DNA of 54,664 bases from JBAUHN01 sp049680295 (GTDB lineage Bacteria > Pseudomonadota > Alphaproteobacteria > Rhodobacterales > Rhodobacteraceae), in the NCBI GenBank assembly GCA_049680295.1, contig JBAUHN010000102.1, forward strand, positions 1-54,664. Reading direction: 5' to 3'. The notes below the pieces were generated by a model, which ran no database searches, was not told the origin of the DNA, and saw only the letters and a list, made by a program, of their open reading frames with translations. The translations under genes were made by a program, and so were the position numbers. Below are positions 31,893-42,139 of the stretch, one piece after another (position 1 is the first letter of the stretch; every line of letters starts with the position of its first letter).

Positions 31893-33158
31893 CTAGAGCC
31901 ATTCGGGTATGGTATCGCGATTTATCATTTCGTCAAAGGTCGGTCGTCGGCGAATAACCGCAAATTGATCACCATGCACCAAAACCTCCGGGATCAGGGG
32001 GCGGGTATTGTATTCGCTGCTCATCACCGCGCCATAGGCGCCCGCACTGCGAAACGCCACCAAATCGCCTGTGACCACTGGCGGCATCATCCGTTCGCGC
32101 GCAAAAGTATCACCAGATTCGCAGACCGGCCCTACGATGTCATATTTGGCCTGTTCAACACCGGGTGCGGCCTCAACCACCGGGATGATGTCGTGATAGG
32201 CCTCATACATTGCCGGGCGGATCAGGTCGTTCATCGCCCCGTCGAGGATCAGGAAATCACGTCCCTCGCCGGATTTGACGTAAATCACTTTGCTGACCAT
32301 CAGCCCTGCGTTGCCCGCAATCAGACGCCCCGGTTCGATCTCAATCTCGCAACCCAAATGGCCAACCGTGCGTTTGATCAACGCACCATATTCAACCGGC
32401 AATGGTGGCGCGTCGTTGCTGTACGAATAGGGGATGCCAAGCCCGCCGCCCAGGTCAAGACGGCGAATCTCGTGGCCGTCACCGCGCAGTTGTTCGGTCA
32501 GTTCCGCCACCTTAAGGTAGGCCTGTTCAAACGGGGCAAGATCCGTCAACTGGCTGCCAATATGCACGTCAATGCCGATCACTTTCAGTCCTTTGAGGCT
32601 GGCGGCCAGCGCATAGACGTCACGCGCGCGGGCAATCGGGATGCCAAACTTATTTTCGGATTTGCCGGTTGCGATCTTGGCATGGGTTTTGGCATCCACA
32701 TCCGGGTTCACGCGAATGGTGATCGGGGCGATTTTGCCCATTTCCAACGCTATGGCATTCAAAACTTCCATTTCCGGCTCGGATTCGACGTTGAATTGCC
32801 GAATGCCACCCGCCAGAGCCAACCGGATTTCATCTGCCGTTTTGCCGACACCGGAAAATACAATCCGGTCACCGGGAACGCCCGCCGCCTTGGCGCGCAG
32901 ATATTCGCCGCCCGACACGACGTCCATCCCCGCCCCGGCTTGCGCCAGTGTTTTCAGGATCGCCTGATTACTGGCCGCCTTCATCGCGTAGCAGACCAGA
33001 TGATCCATCCCGTCCAACGCCTCGTCAAACAGCCGGAAATGGCGCAACAAGGTGGCAGTTGAGTAGACATAAAACGGCGTGCCGACACTGGCTGCAATTT
33101 CGGCGATGGCGACGTCTTCGGCGCAAAGCACGCCATCTTTGTAAAGAAAATGATCCAT
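31893..33158 (-). CDS. lysA: Diaminopimelate decarboxylase
   Basis: A 421-aa PLP enzyme that makes L-lysine from meso-diaminopimelate. Lys60 in CYAMKA is the Schiff-base lysine. VVSGGEYLRA, HIGSQLTDL and EPGRLIAGNAG are the group IV decarboxylase blocks, and CESGDTFARE carries the catalytic Cys346. The start ATG at 33158 (MDHFLYKDG) is chosen because the family begins there; the open frame extends further. It lies between the DUF2834 gene and the DUF4175 gene on one strand. Confidence 0.95.
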   Translation of the reverse strand: MDHFLYKDGVLCAEDVAIAEIAASVGTPFYVYSTATLLRHFRLFDEALDGMDHLVCYAMKAASNQAILKTLAQAGAGMDVVSGGEYLRAKAAGVPGDRIVFSGVGKTADEIRLALAGGIRQFNVESEPEMEVLNAIALEMGKIAPITIRVNPDVDAKTHAKIATGKSENKFGIPIARARDVYALAASLKGLKVIGIDVHIGSQLTDLAPFEQAYLKVAELTEQLRGDGHEIRRLDLGGGLGIPYSYSNDAPPLPVEYGALIKRTVGHLGCEIEIEPGRLIAGNAGLMVSKVIYVKSGEGRDFLILDGAMNDLIRPAMYEAYHDIIPVVEAAPGVEQAKYDIVGPVCESGDTFARERMMPPVVTGDLVAFRSAGAYGAVMSSEYNTRPLIPEVLVHGDQFAVIRRRPTFDEMINRDTIPEWL

Positions 33159-33216
33159 GATCCGCGCTTTATGCAATACTGCGACGGTTTTCAATCATGC
33201 ACGGCGTCTAAGCTTG

Positions 33217-33534
33217 CTAATTCGCCGGTTTTGAACGCAAAAACAGATAAAGCGGCAATCCGCAGCTGACGCCAATGCCAAATGTGGCCGGGATCGCGAT
33301 CAAGGCAACCCAATTTCGCCGGGTGGATGTTTCGGCGATAATCCAGACCGTCAGGGCGATGGCCGCAATGGTCAGATCCCAGACCAACCCGCTTGAGGCC
33401 GCATTGGCATGCCAAGCATCCACCATGGCCATCATATCGACGCCATTGGCCTGAAACCATTGGATAAAGTAGTACATCGGATGAATGGTGCCCCAGATCG
33501 CCAGGGCAAGATAGACCATCCTAAGAGCTGACAT
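33217..33534 (-). CDS. DUF2834 membrane protein
   Basis: A 105-aa protein with three predicted transmembrane helices (about 3-25, 48-66, 74-97). The block SGLVWDLTIAAIALTVW and the PLYLFLR end fit DUF2834. Function unknown. It starts 6 nt after the small lipoprotein gene and 58 nt before lysA on the same transcript. No link to lysine or arginine synthesis is evident. Confidence 0.75.
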   Translation of the reverse strand: MSALRMVYLALAIWGTIHPMYYFIQWFQANGVDMMAMVDAWHANAASSGLVWDLTIAAIALTVWIIAETSTRRNWVALIAIPATFGIGVSCGLPLYLFLRSKPAN

Positions 33535-33540
33535 TGACTG

Positions 33541-33714
33541 TCAAAGGCCCAGAAAGATCGACAAAGGCCCTTTGCTCAGACCTACACTCGCACCGGTATG
33601 CACGCCATGGTTCGAAACGCTGACCGATCCATTTACAGACGGGCGCACCGGTTCGCCATCGGCACCGCAAGCCGTCAAAGTAGCCAAAGCCAGAATTGCA
33701 ATTGCTCGGGTCAT
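33541..33714 (-). CDS. Very small lipoprotein coupled to argH
   Basis: A 57-aa predicted lipoprotein. Its signal peptide MTRAIAILALATLTAC ends in the lipobox LTAC with Cys16. The mature peptide is only about 42 residues. The ATG overlaps the argH stop (ATGA), and GGAGATG lies upstream, so it is translated after argH. Small lipoproteins at this position are often seen beside lysA and argH in this group; the function is unknown. Confidence 0.7.
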   Translation of the reverse strand: MTRAIAILALATLTACGADGEPVRPSVNGSVSVSNHGVHTGASVGLSKGPLSIFLGL

Positions 33715-35102
33715 GCGATCATCTCCTTCCACCTGGCGACTTGCACGCGTACTTGTGCGGGCGCAGTGCCCCCATAAGATGTACGCGAATTAACGGAATT
33801 TTCCACCCCAAGCACGTCAAATACCTGATCTGTGATCTCGGCGTGGACCGATTGCATGTCGGCAAGGCTCAGATCCGGCAGATCGCAGCCTTTGCGTTCG
33901 GCCATGCCCACCAGCGACCCGGTGATGTGATGCGCATCGCGAAAGGGCAGCCCAAGAACCCGAACCAGCCAATCGGCCAGATCGGTTGCGGTGGAAAACC
34001 CGGCACCCGCAGCGGCAGCCAAAGCATCGCGGTTGGCGGTCATATCGCGCACCATGCCCTCCATCGCGGCCAGTGCCAGCATCAAATTGTCGGCGGCATC
34101 AAAGACCTGTTCCTTGTCTTCCTGCATGTCTTTGGAATAGGCCAGCGGCAGACCCTTCATGATCATCATCAACGCCGTGTTGGCGCCAAAAATGCGGCCC
34201 ACTTTGGCGCGGATCAGCTCTGCCGCATCGGGGTTCTTCTTTTGTGGCATGATCGAGGATCCGGTTGAAAACCGATCCGACAAGGTGACAAAACGAAACT
34301 GCGCTGAGGACCAGATCACCAATTCCTCGGCAAACCGGCTAAGATGCATGGCGCAGATCGACGCAGTCCCCAGAAATTCCAGTGCAAAGTCGCGGTCACT
34401 GACCGCATCCAGTGAATTGGCCGAAGGGGCATCAAACCCCAACGCCTGCGACGTCACATCACGGTCAATGGGAAAGGATGTGCCTGCCAGCGCCGCTGTC
34501 CCCAAAGGACAGGTATTCATCCGCACACGGGCATCGCGTACCCGGCTTAAGTCACGGCCAAACATCTCGACGTAGGCCATCATGTGGTGGCCCCATGTCA
34601 CGGGCTGCGCGGTTTGCAGATGGGTGAAACCGGGCATGACCCAATTGGCCCCGGCCTCGGCCTGCCCCAACAGCGCCTTGATCAATGCCAACAATGCGCC
34701 TTCGGTGGCGTCCAGTTGATCACGCACCCAAAGTTTGAAATCGGTCGCTACCTGATCATTGCGGCTGCGTGCCGTGTGCAGACGGCCAGCAGGTTCGCCG
34801 ATGATCTCTTTCAGACGCGCCTCGACGTTCATGTGGATATCTTCCAGCGCCGTGGAAAATTCGAAACTACCGCCTTCGATCTCTGACAAGACCGTGAGCA
34901 GGCCTTTTCGAATGGCATCCGCGTCGTTACTGTCAATAATGCCTGTGGCGCCCAACATGGCGGCATGGGCACGCGATCCGGCGATATCCTGGGAAGCCAT
35001 CCGCTTGTCAAACCCGATCGAGGCATTGATTGCCTCCATGATCGCGTCAGGGCCTGCGGCGAAACGGCCGCCCCACATTTTGTTCGAGCTCGTGTCTGTC
35101 AT
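33711..35102 (-). CDS. argH: Argininosuccinate lyase
   Basis: A 463-aa tetrameric lyase that splits argininosuccinate to arginine and fumarate. The superfamily signature GSSIMPQKKN (281-290) carries the catalytic serine at 282. HTARSRNDQ (109-117) and GFTHLQTAQP with His161 are also intact. It starts only 25 bp from the divergent thioredoxin-like gene. It heads a minus-strand unit argH-lipoprotein-DUF2834-lysA-DUF4175. Confidence 0.96.
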   Translation of the reverse strand: MTDTSSNKMWGGRFAAGPDAIMEAINASIGFDKRMASQDIAGSRAHAAMLGATGIIDSNDADAIRKGLLTVLSEIEGGSFEFSTALEDIHMNVEARLKEIIGEPAGRLHTARSRNDQVATDFKLWVRDQLDATEGALLALIKALLGQAEAGANWVMPGFTHLQTAQPVTWGHHMMAYVEMFGRDLSRVRDARVRMNTCPLGTAALAGTSFPIDRDVTSQALGFDAPSANSLDAVSDRDFALEFLGTASICAMHLSRFAEELVIWSSAQFRFVTLSDRFSTGSSIMPQKKNPDAAELIRAKVGRIFGANTALMMIMKGLPLAYSKDMQEDKEQVFDAADNLMLALAAMEGMVRDMTANRDALAAAAGAGFSTATDLADWLVRVLGLPFRDAHHITGSLVGMAERKGCDLPDLSLADMQSVHAEITDQVFDVLGVENSVNSRTSYGGTAPAQVRVQVARWKEMIA

Positions 35103-35127
35103 TGATAAACCACCCTTCGGAGGGGAT

Positions 35128-35697
35128 ATGAAATTTCTGTCTGCCGCGCTCGTTTATACGGCCCTTGGGCTTGGTGCAATCTCGCTTGGCGTGCCGGCAC
35201 GCGCAAATTCCGAAGCCATTGCAGGTCTCAGAGTGGGCGATATGAAAAAACTGATCGTGCATACGACGCCAAAGGCAACATCCTCGGCCGCGTTTCAATT
35301 GGCCGATGACGCAGGCCCCGTGTCGCTGGATGACTATCGCGGCAAATACATTTTGTTGAATTTCTGGGCCACATGGTGCGCGCCCTGCCGCAAGGAAATG
35401 CCCATGCTGTCAGCGTTGCAAACTGAATTTGGCGGCCCTGATTTCGAAGTTCTGACCATCGCCACGGGGCGTAATTCGCCCGCTGGCATTACCAAGTTTT
35501 TCAAAGAACAGAACATCTCTAACCTGCCCCGCCACCAGGACCCCAAACAACAGCTTGCCAGTCAGATGGGCATTTTCGGGCTGCCGATCACTGTTATTCT
35601 GGACCGGGAGGGACGCGAAATTGCCCGTCTGCGCGGCGATGCCGATTGGAATTCAGACAGCGCAAAAGCGATCATCAAAGCGTTGATCACTGAATAG
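35128..35697 (+). CDS. TlpA-like periplasmic thioredoxin-fold protein
   Basis: A 189-aa protein with a signal peptide (MKFLSAALVY, cleavage near ARA at about 26) and a thioredoxin fold. The redox-active motif is WCAPC, with Cys84 and Cys87. FGLPITVILDREG contains the cis-proline Pro, and the WATWCAPCRKEMP context fits TlpA/ResA-type reductases. It probably reduces disulfides in the periplasm, for example in cytochrome maturation. AGGGGAT lies just before the ATG. It starts 25 bp from argH, on the opposite strand. Confidence 0.9.
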   Translation: MKFLSAALVYTALGLGAISLGVPARANSEAIAGLRVGDMKKLIVHTTPKATSSAAFQLADDAGPVSLDDYRGKYILLNFWATWCAPCRKEMPMLSALQTEFGGPDFEVLTIATGRNSPAGITKFFKEQNISNLPRHQDPKQQLASQMGIFGLPITVILDREGREIARLRGDADWNSDSAKAIIKALITE

Positions 35698-35699
35698 CT

Positions 35700-36767
35700 T
35701 TACGCCGCATGCCCTAAAATCGCTGCCTCGGACGCAGATAAGTTACGCCGCGCGTAGCCGCCGTAGGTATGCGGGTCGTTGGCCAATGCGGGGTATTGCG
35801 CGAAAAGACAGGCGCGGTCCTGCGCATCCAATGTCGTCAATGCGGTGTTTGCGGGATGAAAGCTTTCGGTTTCGACACCATTGGCCCACAGCACGTTATG
35901 GCGCGGCAACAGCAGATGGATGTAGGTCACTTCGGTTACGCTGAGATCCACCGAAATTGTGCTGCCATTGATCATGTCGCGGGCGGTCACAAGAACTTCG
36001 GACGTGTTGAACAGGGATCTTGCGACATCGCCTTGCACCAGCATCCGGTGTTCCGGCGACACCAGCAATTCGTGATCAGGTCGGTCCACCCCTAACACAC
36101 CCGCTCGAAACCGGATTGGGCGCAGCTTTGGCATTGCAAACAGACGCGCGCCGGTCATGCGGCGGCTGCCGATCCATTCCACCGGCTGCGGGCCATTGTC
36201 TTTGGTCTGAACAAAATCACCGACCTCAAGATCATCAATAAGAACCAGGCCATTTGGCGTCGCAATGCGGGTTCCGGGGGTAAAACAGATCACGCCACCG
36301 TCTTCAGGCCCCAACGGATCGGTCGTGCGGATGCCCAGCGTGTGATGCACGATCCATAGATCGGTATCACGGGGAGGTATTTCATCCAGAAACATCAACA
36401 ACGGCTGACTGCCGCCACCCACTTCGATCAAGGTCACCGAATAGCTCTGGGCGCCATCGGTCACGACAAAACTGCTGTCTACCAACGTCGCCTCATTGTG
36501 GTCGTCATCAACAACAACTGATTTTGCAGGATCAAGTGCTGCACCAACCAGACGGTGCACCATGCGCGCCGCACGACTGCGAAGTCTTTCTGAACCGTCT
36601 GCCCTATCCAGCCGCAAAACATCCCATGGACCATCAACGCGAACCGCGTCGCCGCGCCAGGACCATGCTGCACCCACATTAAGCGAGCCAACCGGAGGCG
36701 CATCTAGACCGTCTACTTCTGTTTGCGACCAGGAAATGACAAACGTGCCACGTAAGCCCGTTTTCAT
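35700..36767 (-). CDS. Hint-domain protein
   Basis: A 355-aa protein. The Hint (Hedgehog/intein-type) module starts ICFTPGTRIATPNG, with Cys161 as the first residue, and continues VGDFVQTKDNGPQPVEWIGSR, SPEHRMLV (the conserved His) and HNVLWANGVETESFHP. About 160 residues precede it, with no recognised domain. Hint-domain proteins are abundant in Rhodobacteraceae and probably self-process by thioester chemistry at the Cys; whether this one cleaves is unknown. No signal peptide. The start is at 36767 (ATG) with a weak AGGCA. It ends 2 nt from the thioredoxin-like gene stop. Confidence 0.85.
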   Translation of the reverse strand: MKTGLRGTFVISWSQTEVDGLDAPPVGSLNVGAAWSWRGDAVRVDGPWDVLRLDRADGSERLRSRAARMVHRLVGAALDPAKSVVVDDDHNEATLVDSSFVVTDGAQSYSVTLIEVGGGSQPLLMFLDEIPPRDTDLWIVHHTLGIRTTDPLGPEDGGVICFTPGTRIATPNGLVLIDDLEVGDFVQTKDNGPQPVEWIGSRRMTGARLFAMPKLRPIRFRAGVLGVDRPDHELLVSPEHRMLVQGDVARSLFNTSEVLVTARDMINGSTISVDLSVTEVTYIHLLLPRHNVLWANGVETESFHPANTALTTLDAQDRACLFAQYPALANDPHTYGGYARRNLSASEAAILGHAA

Positions 36768-36900
36768 TGCCTGTTTGCCTGCCACTGTCGTTTCTTATTG
36801 CGAGAACCGTAGCAAAGGTGATTCGGTAAGAAAAGCTAAAAAATGCGGGCATTTCAAAGTGTTGCAAATTGAACTTCGCGCATCGCAAATTTAGGACCCA

Positions 36901-37022
36901 CTACATGTAGTTGCAATTGGCTCAACTTACGCTAGATATGTGCCGAATTTTCAAACAAGCAATTTCAGGTTGTGCAGCGTAAATAAAATTCACCTAAGCG
37001 CCAATTTCATGCACATGAAATT
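36901..37022. promoter_or_regulatory. AT-rich intergenic region with two palindromes upstream of the Hint gene
   Basis: The 271-bp gap between the Hint gene and the SulP gene (36768-37038) is AT-rich compared with the coding DNA and holds no gene I can support. It contains CTACATGTAG (36901-36910, a perfect 10-bp palindrome) and a 20-bp inverted repeat at 37003-37022: AATTTCATG and CATGAAATT around a 2-bp spacer. Both are candidates for operators acting on the Hint gene, which reads leftward from here. A tight 2-nt loop makes a hairpin terminator for the SulP gene unlikely. Confidence 0.4.
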
Positions 37023-37038
37023 TTCACCGCCACATGTC

Positions 37039-38667
37039 TCAATGACCACCCAAAATACCAGTGCGCACCTGATAATTCACGGCCAGTGCATAGTCGGGGT
37101 CATCATCACTATCAATCACCAGATGGCCTGCCCTGGTCAAAAGCTTGTGGCAGTCGGGGCTCAGGTGGCGCAATTGGATCCGCTTGCCCACCTCTTCATA
37201 TTTCAGTGCCACCGCCTCAATCGCCTGCAAGGCGGACTGATCGACAACCCGGCTGTCCGCAAAGTCCACAATTACTTCGGCGGGATCCCCGTGCACGTCA
37301 AACAATTCTGAGAACCCTTCGCTGGAGCCAAAGAAAAGCGGGCCCTGAACCTGATAGACCCGCGCACCTTCCGGGGTGAAATAGCTTTTGGCATGGATGC
37401 GACGCGCGTTGTTCCACGCATAGGCCAGTGCCGATACAATCACCCCGACCACAACCGCAACTGCCAAATCTTCCATGACTGTCACTACTGTCACCAGCAA
37501 GATCACAAACGCGTCCATCAACGGCACTTTGCGCAGGATCGTCAGCGAGTTCCAGGCGAAGGTGCCGATCACCACCATGAACATCACACCCACAAGTGCG
37601 GCCAGCGGGATCAATTCGATGACCGAACTGCCCACAAGAATGAACAGCAACAAGAACACTGCCGCAGCAATCCCGGCCACACGGGTCCGGCCGCCGGATT
37701 TCACATTTATCATCGACTGACCAATCATCGCACAACCGCCCATACCGCCAAAGAACCCGGTCACGGTATTTGCGACCCCTTGGGCGATGCATTCCTGACT
37801 GGCGCCCCCGCGCGTGCCAGTCATATCGCCGACAAGGTTCAGCGTCAGCAGGCTTTCGATCAGCCCAATGGCGGCCAGAATAACTGCGTAGGGCAAAATA
37901 ATCTCAAGCGTATCAAGGTTCAAAGGCACCATAGGGACATGCCAAGCAGGCAATCCGCCCTGAATAGATGCCAAATCGCCGACACGCGGCACCTCCATGC
38001 CAAATGCAATCACGACGGCCGCAACAATGCCAATGCCCGCCAAAGGTGCCGGAATAATTCTGGTGATCCGCGGCGTGATCCAGATGATCGCCATAGTCGC
38101 TGCCACCAGTGCCAGCATCAGTATCAGTGGCCAACCCGACAGCCATTCACCGCCGCCCAGGCCATGGCCGGTATTCTGGATTGATCCGGGCACCTTGAAC
38201 TGGCTCATCTGGGCCAGAAAAATAACGATTGCCAACCCGTTTACAAACCCCAGCATCACAGGATGCGGCACCAGGCGGATAAACTTGCCCCACTGCATGA
38301 CCCCGGCGAAAACCTGCAACAGTCCCATCAACACAACCGTCGCAAACAAATATTCGACGCCATGCTGGGCCACCAATGCAACCATAACCACAGCCAAGGC
38401 GCCCGTCGCACCGGATATCATGCCCGGACGGCCGCCGATCAACGCAGTGATCAGCCCAACCAGAAACGCCGCATAAAGACCCACCAAAGGATGCACACCC
38501 GCAACAAAGGCAAAGGCAACAGCTTCGGGCACCAAGGCAAGGGCCACGGTCAAACCAGACAGCAACTCAACGCGCAGCCGCCCAATACTGAACCCCTCAT
38601 CCGGCATCCACCGCAAATCGGTCAATTCCAGGTTCTTGGTAAAGCTGCGAAACGTGGCGCGTGGCAT
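37039..38667 (-). CDS. SulP family anion permease with STAS domain
   Basis: A 542-aa protein with about ten to twelve transmembrane helices (from 29 to about 400). The SulP block LVGLYAAFLVGLITALIGG with PGMISGATGALAVV marks the anion-transport core. A C-terminal STAS domain (about 435-525) contains VDFADSRVVDQSAL, the site of regulatory Ser in this fold. SulP proteins carry sulfate, bicarbonate, oxalate or other anions; sequence alone does not tell which. No sulfate-assimilation gene is nearby. It is divergent from mtnP. Confidence 0.92.
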   Translation of the reverse strand: MPRATFRSFTKNLELTDLRWMPDEGFSIGRLRVELLSGLTVALALVPEAVAFAFVAGVHPLVGLYAAFLVGLITALIGGRPGMISGATGALAVVMVALVAQHGVEYLFATVVLMGLLQVFAGVMQWGKFIRLVPHPVMLGFVNGLAIVIFLAQMSQFKVPGSIQNTGHGLGGGEWLSGWPLILMLALVAATMAIIWITPRITRIIPAPLAGIGIVAAVVIAFGMEVPRVGDLASIQGGLPAWHVPMVPLNLDTLEIILPYAVILAAIGLIESLLTLNLVGDMTGTRGGASQECIAQGVANTVTGFFGGMGGCAMIGQSMINVKSGGRTRVAGIAAAVFLLLFILVGSSVIELIPLAALVGVMFMVVIGTFAWNSLTILRKVPLMDAFVILLVTVVTVMEDLAVAVVVGVIVSALAYAWNNARRIHAKSYFTPEGARVYQVQGPLFFGSSEGFSELFDVHGDPAEVIVDFADSRVVDQSALQAIEAVALKYEEVGKRIQLRHLSPDCHKLLTRAGHLVIDSDDDPDYALAVNYQVRTGILGGH

Positions 38668-38946
38668 AAAACTAGGCCCTCATCGGTCAATATATGGATG
38701 CGGCCGTTACCCCGAACAGGGCGGCCTTTGCCCGGTCCCTAACTGCTTTGTCACCGAAAGGAAAGACGCGTGCAATGACCCGTGTTAAGGGCCGATGGTT
38801 CTGCAATTGATTGTGTGATTTGAAAATGTGCCACTGGCCGCCATTTTCCACCTGCAAGACATTGCGCGGTAATAATACCGATTTCGATATTGATCTTCAC
38901 CGCCATCCCCACCACGGTCTTTCCACCAATTAGCCAGAGGTAGCCC
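38668..38946. other. Divergent intergenic region between SulP and mtnP
   Basis: 279 bp with no gene that I can support. It must contain the promoters for both neighbours. An inverted repeat GAAAATG (38822-38828) and CATTTTC (38842-38848) with a 13-bp spacer is present, and is too loosely spaced to be called an operator. Confidence 0.4.
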
Positions 38947-39837
<891 letters not shown>

Positions 39838-39958
39838 AAGGAATAATCCGCTGTGCCGTTTGACATTTGACGGCGTTTCTCGCCGCAAATACCGCAGTAA
39901 CGCTGACCACGGCCCAGGTCTTTCTTCACAATGCGTCGGCCCCTTCCCTGAGGAACAC

Positions 39959-40489
39959 ATGAAAAACATCCAAGACTACATCCGCACAATCGTCGACTTC
40001 CCACATGAAGGGATCATGTTTCGCGACGTGACCACACTTTTCGCTGACCCGCGGGGCTTTAGAATGGCGATCGACCAGATGCTGCTGCCCTATGCCGGCG
40101 TGAACATCGACAAAGTAGTGGGCCTTGAGGCGCGCGGCTTTATCCTGGGCGGCGCCATTGCACATCAACTCAGCGTCGGCTTTGTGCCAATCCGCAAAAA
40201 AGGCAAATTGCCAGGCACAACAATCAGCCAGGACTACAAACTGGAATACGGCGACGCGATTGTCGAAATCCACGATGACGCCATAGCGCCGGGCGAAAAA
40301 ATACTGGTCGTCGATGATCTGCTGGCCACCGGCGGCACTGCCGAGGCCGGGATCAAACTGATCGAACGCCTGGGCGGCGAAATAGTATCCTGCGCATTCA
40401 TCATAGATCTGCCGCAGCTTGGCGGTCGCAAAAAACTCGAAGCGATGGGCATGCAAGTCCACGCCCTTTGCGCCTTCGACGGGCTTTGA
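39959..40489 (+). CDS. apt: Adenine phosphoribosyltransferase
   Basis: A 176-aa type I PRTase that converts adenine and PRPP to AMP. The family start is DYIRTIVDFPHEGIMFRDVTTL; GLEARGFILG and the PRPP loop VVDDLLATGGTAEA (117-130) are intact. The ATG at 39959 has AGGA upstream. It lies 121 bp after mtnP, so the two may be co-transcribed or Apt may have its own promoter. Length close to the E. coli enzyme (183 aa). Confidence 0.95.
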   Translation: MKNIQDYIRTIVDFPHEGIMFRDVTTLFADPRGFRMAIDQMLLPYAGVNIDKVVGLEARGFILGGAIAHQLSVGFVPIRKKGKLPGTTISQDYKLEYGDAIVEIHDDAIAPGEKILVVDDLLATGGTAEAGIKLIERLGGEIVSCAFIIDLPQLGGRKKLEAMGMQVHALCAFDGL

Positions 40490-40541
40490 ACCACGCCCGC
40501 GGCTTCCAAATGGCACCAATATCGCCGCCGGAGGCATAAAC

Positions 40542-40564
40542 GCACACTCCCGGAGGGAGGGTGC
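40542..40564. terminator. Hairpin between apt and the FAD-dehydrogenase gene
   Basis: GCAC-A-CTCCC (40542-40551) pairs with GGGAG-G-GTGC (40555-40564) around a 3-nt loop and one mismatch. It sits between two convergent genes. On the minus strand the hairpin is followed by only a short run of Ts, so it is a possible bidirectional terminator but without a strong tail. Confidence 0.35.
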
Positions 40565-40589
40565 AAACATCATGCGGCGCGTCAGCGCC

Positions 40590-42005
40590 TCAATTTCTGA
40601 CAATCACCCCGGGGTTCATGATGCCCTTAGGGTCAAGCGCTGCTTTTATCGCGCGCAAGGCGGACAGCTTTGCGGGATCGCCATACCGCTCCAACTCCGC
40701 CACTTTCATGCGTCCGATGCCATGCTCGGCACTGACCGAGCCGCCACTTTCATTCACCAGATCATGCACTGTGCGGATGATCTGATCTGCCACGCCCGCA
40801 TAATCTGACCGGGTTTCGCCCGCATTTGGAAACACATTGAAATGCAGATTGCCGTCTCCCAAATGGCCAAAGCAATTGATCCGAAATGCACCAATATCTG
40901 CAATCCGCGCCGTGGCTACGGCGATAAATTCTGATACTGCGCCCAAGGGCACCGACACGTCAGTTGACGCCACCGCACCGATCAACTTGTTGGCCTCCGG
41001 AATATGTTCGCGCACAGACCAGAACTCCGCAGCCTGCTGTGCGTTTTGCGCAATGACCCCGCCCTCAACCAGGCCCGATGCGCAGGCATCTGTATACAAG
41101 CCTTCCAACACATCTTGCGGGTTCATGCCCTGCGCCATGCCGACCTCAATCAGCACTGACCACTCCGGTGGATCGGCAAAGGGCTGGCGCACTTCCGGCA
41201 GAACCTGAGCCAAAAACCCATACCCCTGCCGGTGGATCAATTCAAATGCGCTGACCATTTCGCCCACCCGCGCCCGCGCCATTGAAAGCAACGCCAGGGC
41301 CGCGTTGACGTCGCGCACGACGAAAATCGCAGTGCCCACAGACGCAGGTCGGGGCGACAGCTTTAAAGACGCCGCTGTGATCACCCCCAAGCTGCCTTCT
41401 GCACCAATCAGCAAATGGCGCAGATCATATCCGGTGTTGTCTTTGCGCAACCGCGACAACCCATTCCAGATTTGCCCATCCGGCAAGACCGCTTCCAATC
41501 CGAGACACAAGTCGCGGGTGTTCCCATAGCGCAAAACGCCCGTGCCACCGGCATTGGTCGACAGGTTCCCGCCAATGCGCGCCGACCCTTCGGATGCCAG
41601 CGACAATGGAAACAACCGGTCAACGTCCTCAGCCGCTTTTTGGATATCCTCCAAAATTGCTCCGGCTTCACAGACCAGCACGTTTTCATCCGGGTATAGG
41701 GCTGTGATCTGGTTCATCCGTTCCAAAGACAGAATCAACGGGATCGGGCCGTCCGGCGCAACTTGTCCGCTGACCAACCCGGTGCCGCCGCCATAGGGCA
41801 CAATGCCAACCCGCGCCTGTGCCGCCAGCGTGACGATCCGGGCCACCTGAGCCTTATCGCGCGGCAATGCCACAAAGCCGGGGCGGCCAAAAAACCGACC
41901 GCGCGGTTCTTCCAGATACCGCGCATCCGCGCCCCGCACCACGTCATTTGGCAAGGCGGCGCTCAGCATGTCGGCAAAGGCGGGATCAGCAGGATTAAGT
42001 GTCAT
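40590..42005 (-). CDS. FAD-linked 2-hydroxyacid dehydrogenase (GlcD/D2HGDH family)
   Basis: A 471-aa flavoprotein with an N-terminal FAD-binding domain (PYGGGTGLVSG around residue 72, GNLSTNAGGTGVLRYGNTRD) and a C-terminal FAD-oxidase C domain ending SAEHGIGRMK (425-434) with His428. Members oxidise D-lactate, glycolate, D-2-hydroxyglutarate or similar acids and pass electrons to the respiratory chain. The best guess is a D-2-hydroxyglutarate or D-lactate dehydrogenase; the sequence cannot decide. It has no partner FeS subunit gene nearby. It is convergent with apt. Confidence 0.85.
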   Translation of the reverse strand: MTLNPADPAFADMLSAALPNDVVRGADARYLEEPRGRFFGRPGFVALPRDKAQVARIVTLAAQARVGIVPYGGGTGLVSGQVAPDGPIPLILSLERMNQITALYPDENVLVCEAGAILEDIQKAAEDVDRLFPLSLASEGSARIGGNLSTNAGGTGVLRYGNTRDLCLGLEAVLPDGQIWNGLSRLRKDNTGYDLRHLLIGAEGSLGVITAASLKLSPRPASVGTAIFVVRDVNAALALLSMARARVGEMVSAFELIHRQGYGFLAQVLPEVRQPFADPPEWSVLIEVGMAQGMNPQDVLEGLYTDACASGLVEGGVIAQNAQQAAEFWSVREHIPEANKLIGAVASTDVSVPLGAVSEFIAVATARIADIGAFRINCFGHLGDGNLHFNVFPNAGETRSDYAGVADQIIRTVHDLVNESGGSVSAEHGIGRMKVAELERYGDPAKLSALRAIKAALDPKGIMNPGVIVRN

Positions 42006-42139
42006 GCCCTTTCATCCCCAATCCTGCCTGCGGAAACAAGGTCGAATGGCACTTTCAATACTAATTGAGACGCCTAACACGGCCCGAAATCCTGGACTTC
42101 AGCGTGTTAAGAATTATCCGGGCCTAAGCGAGAGTTGTC

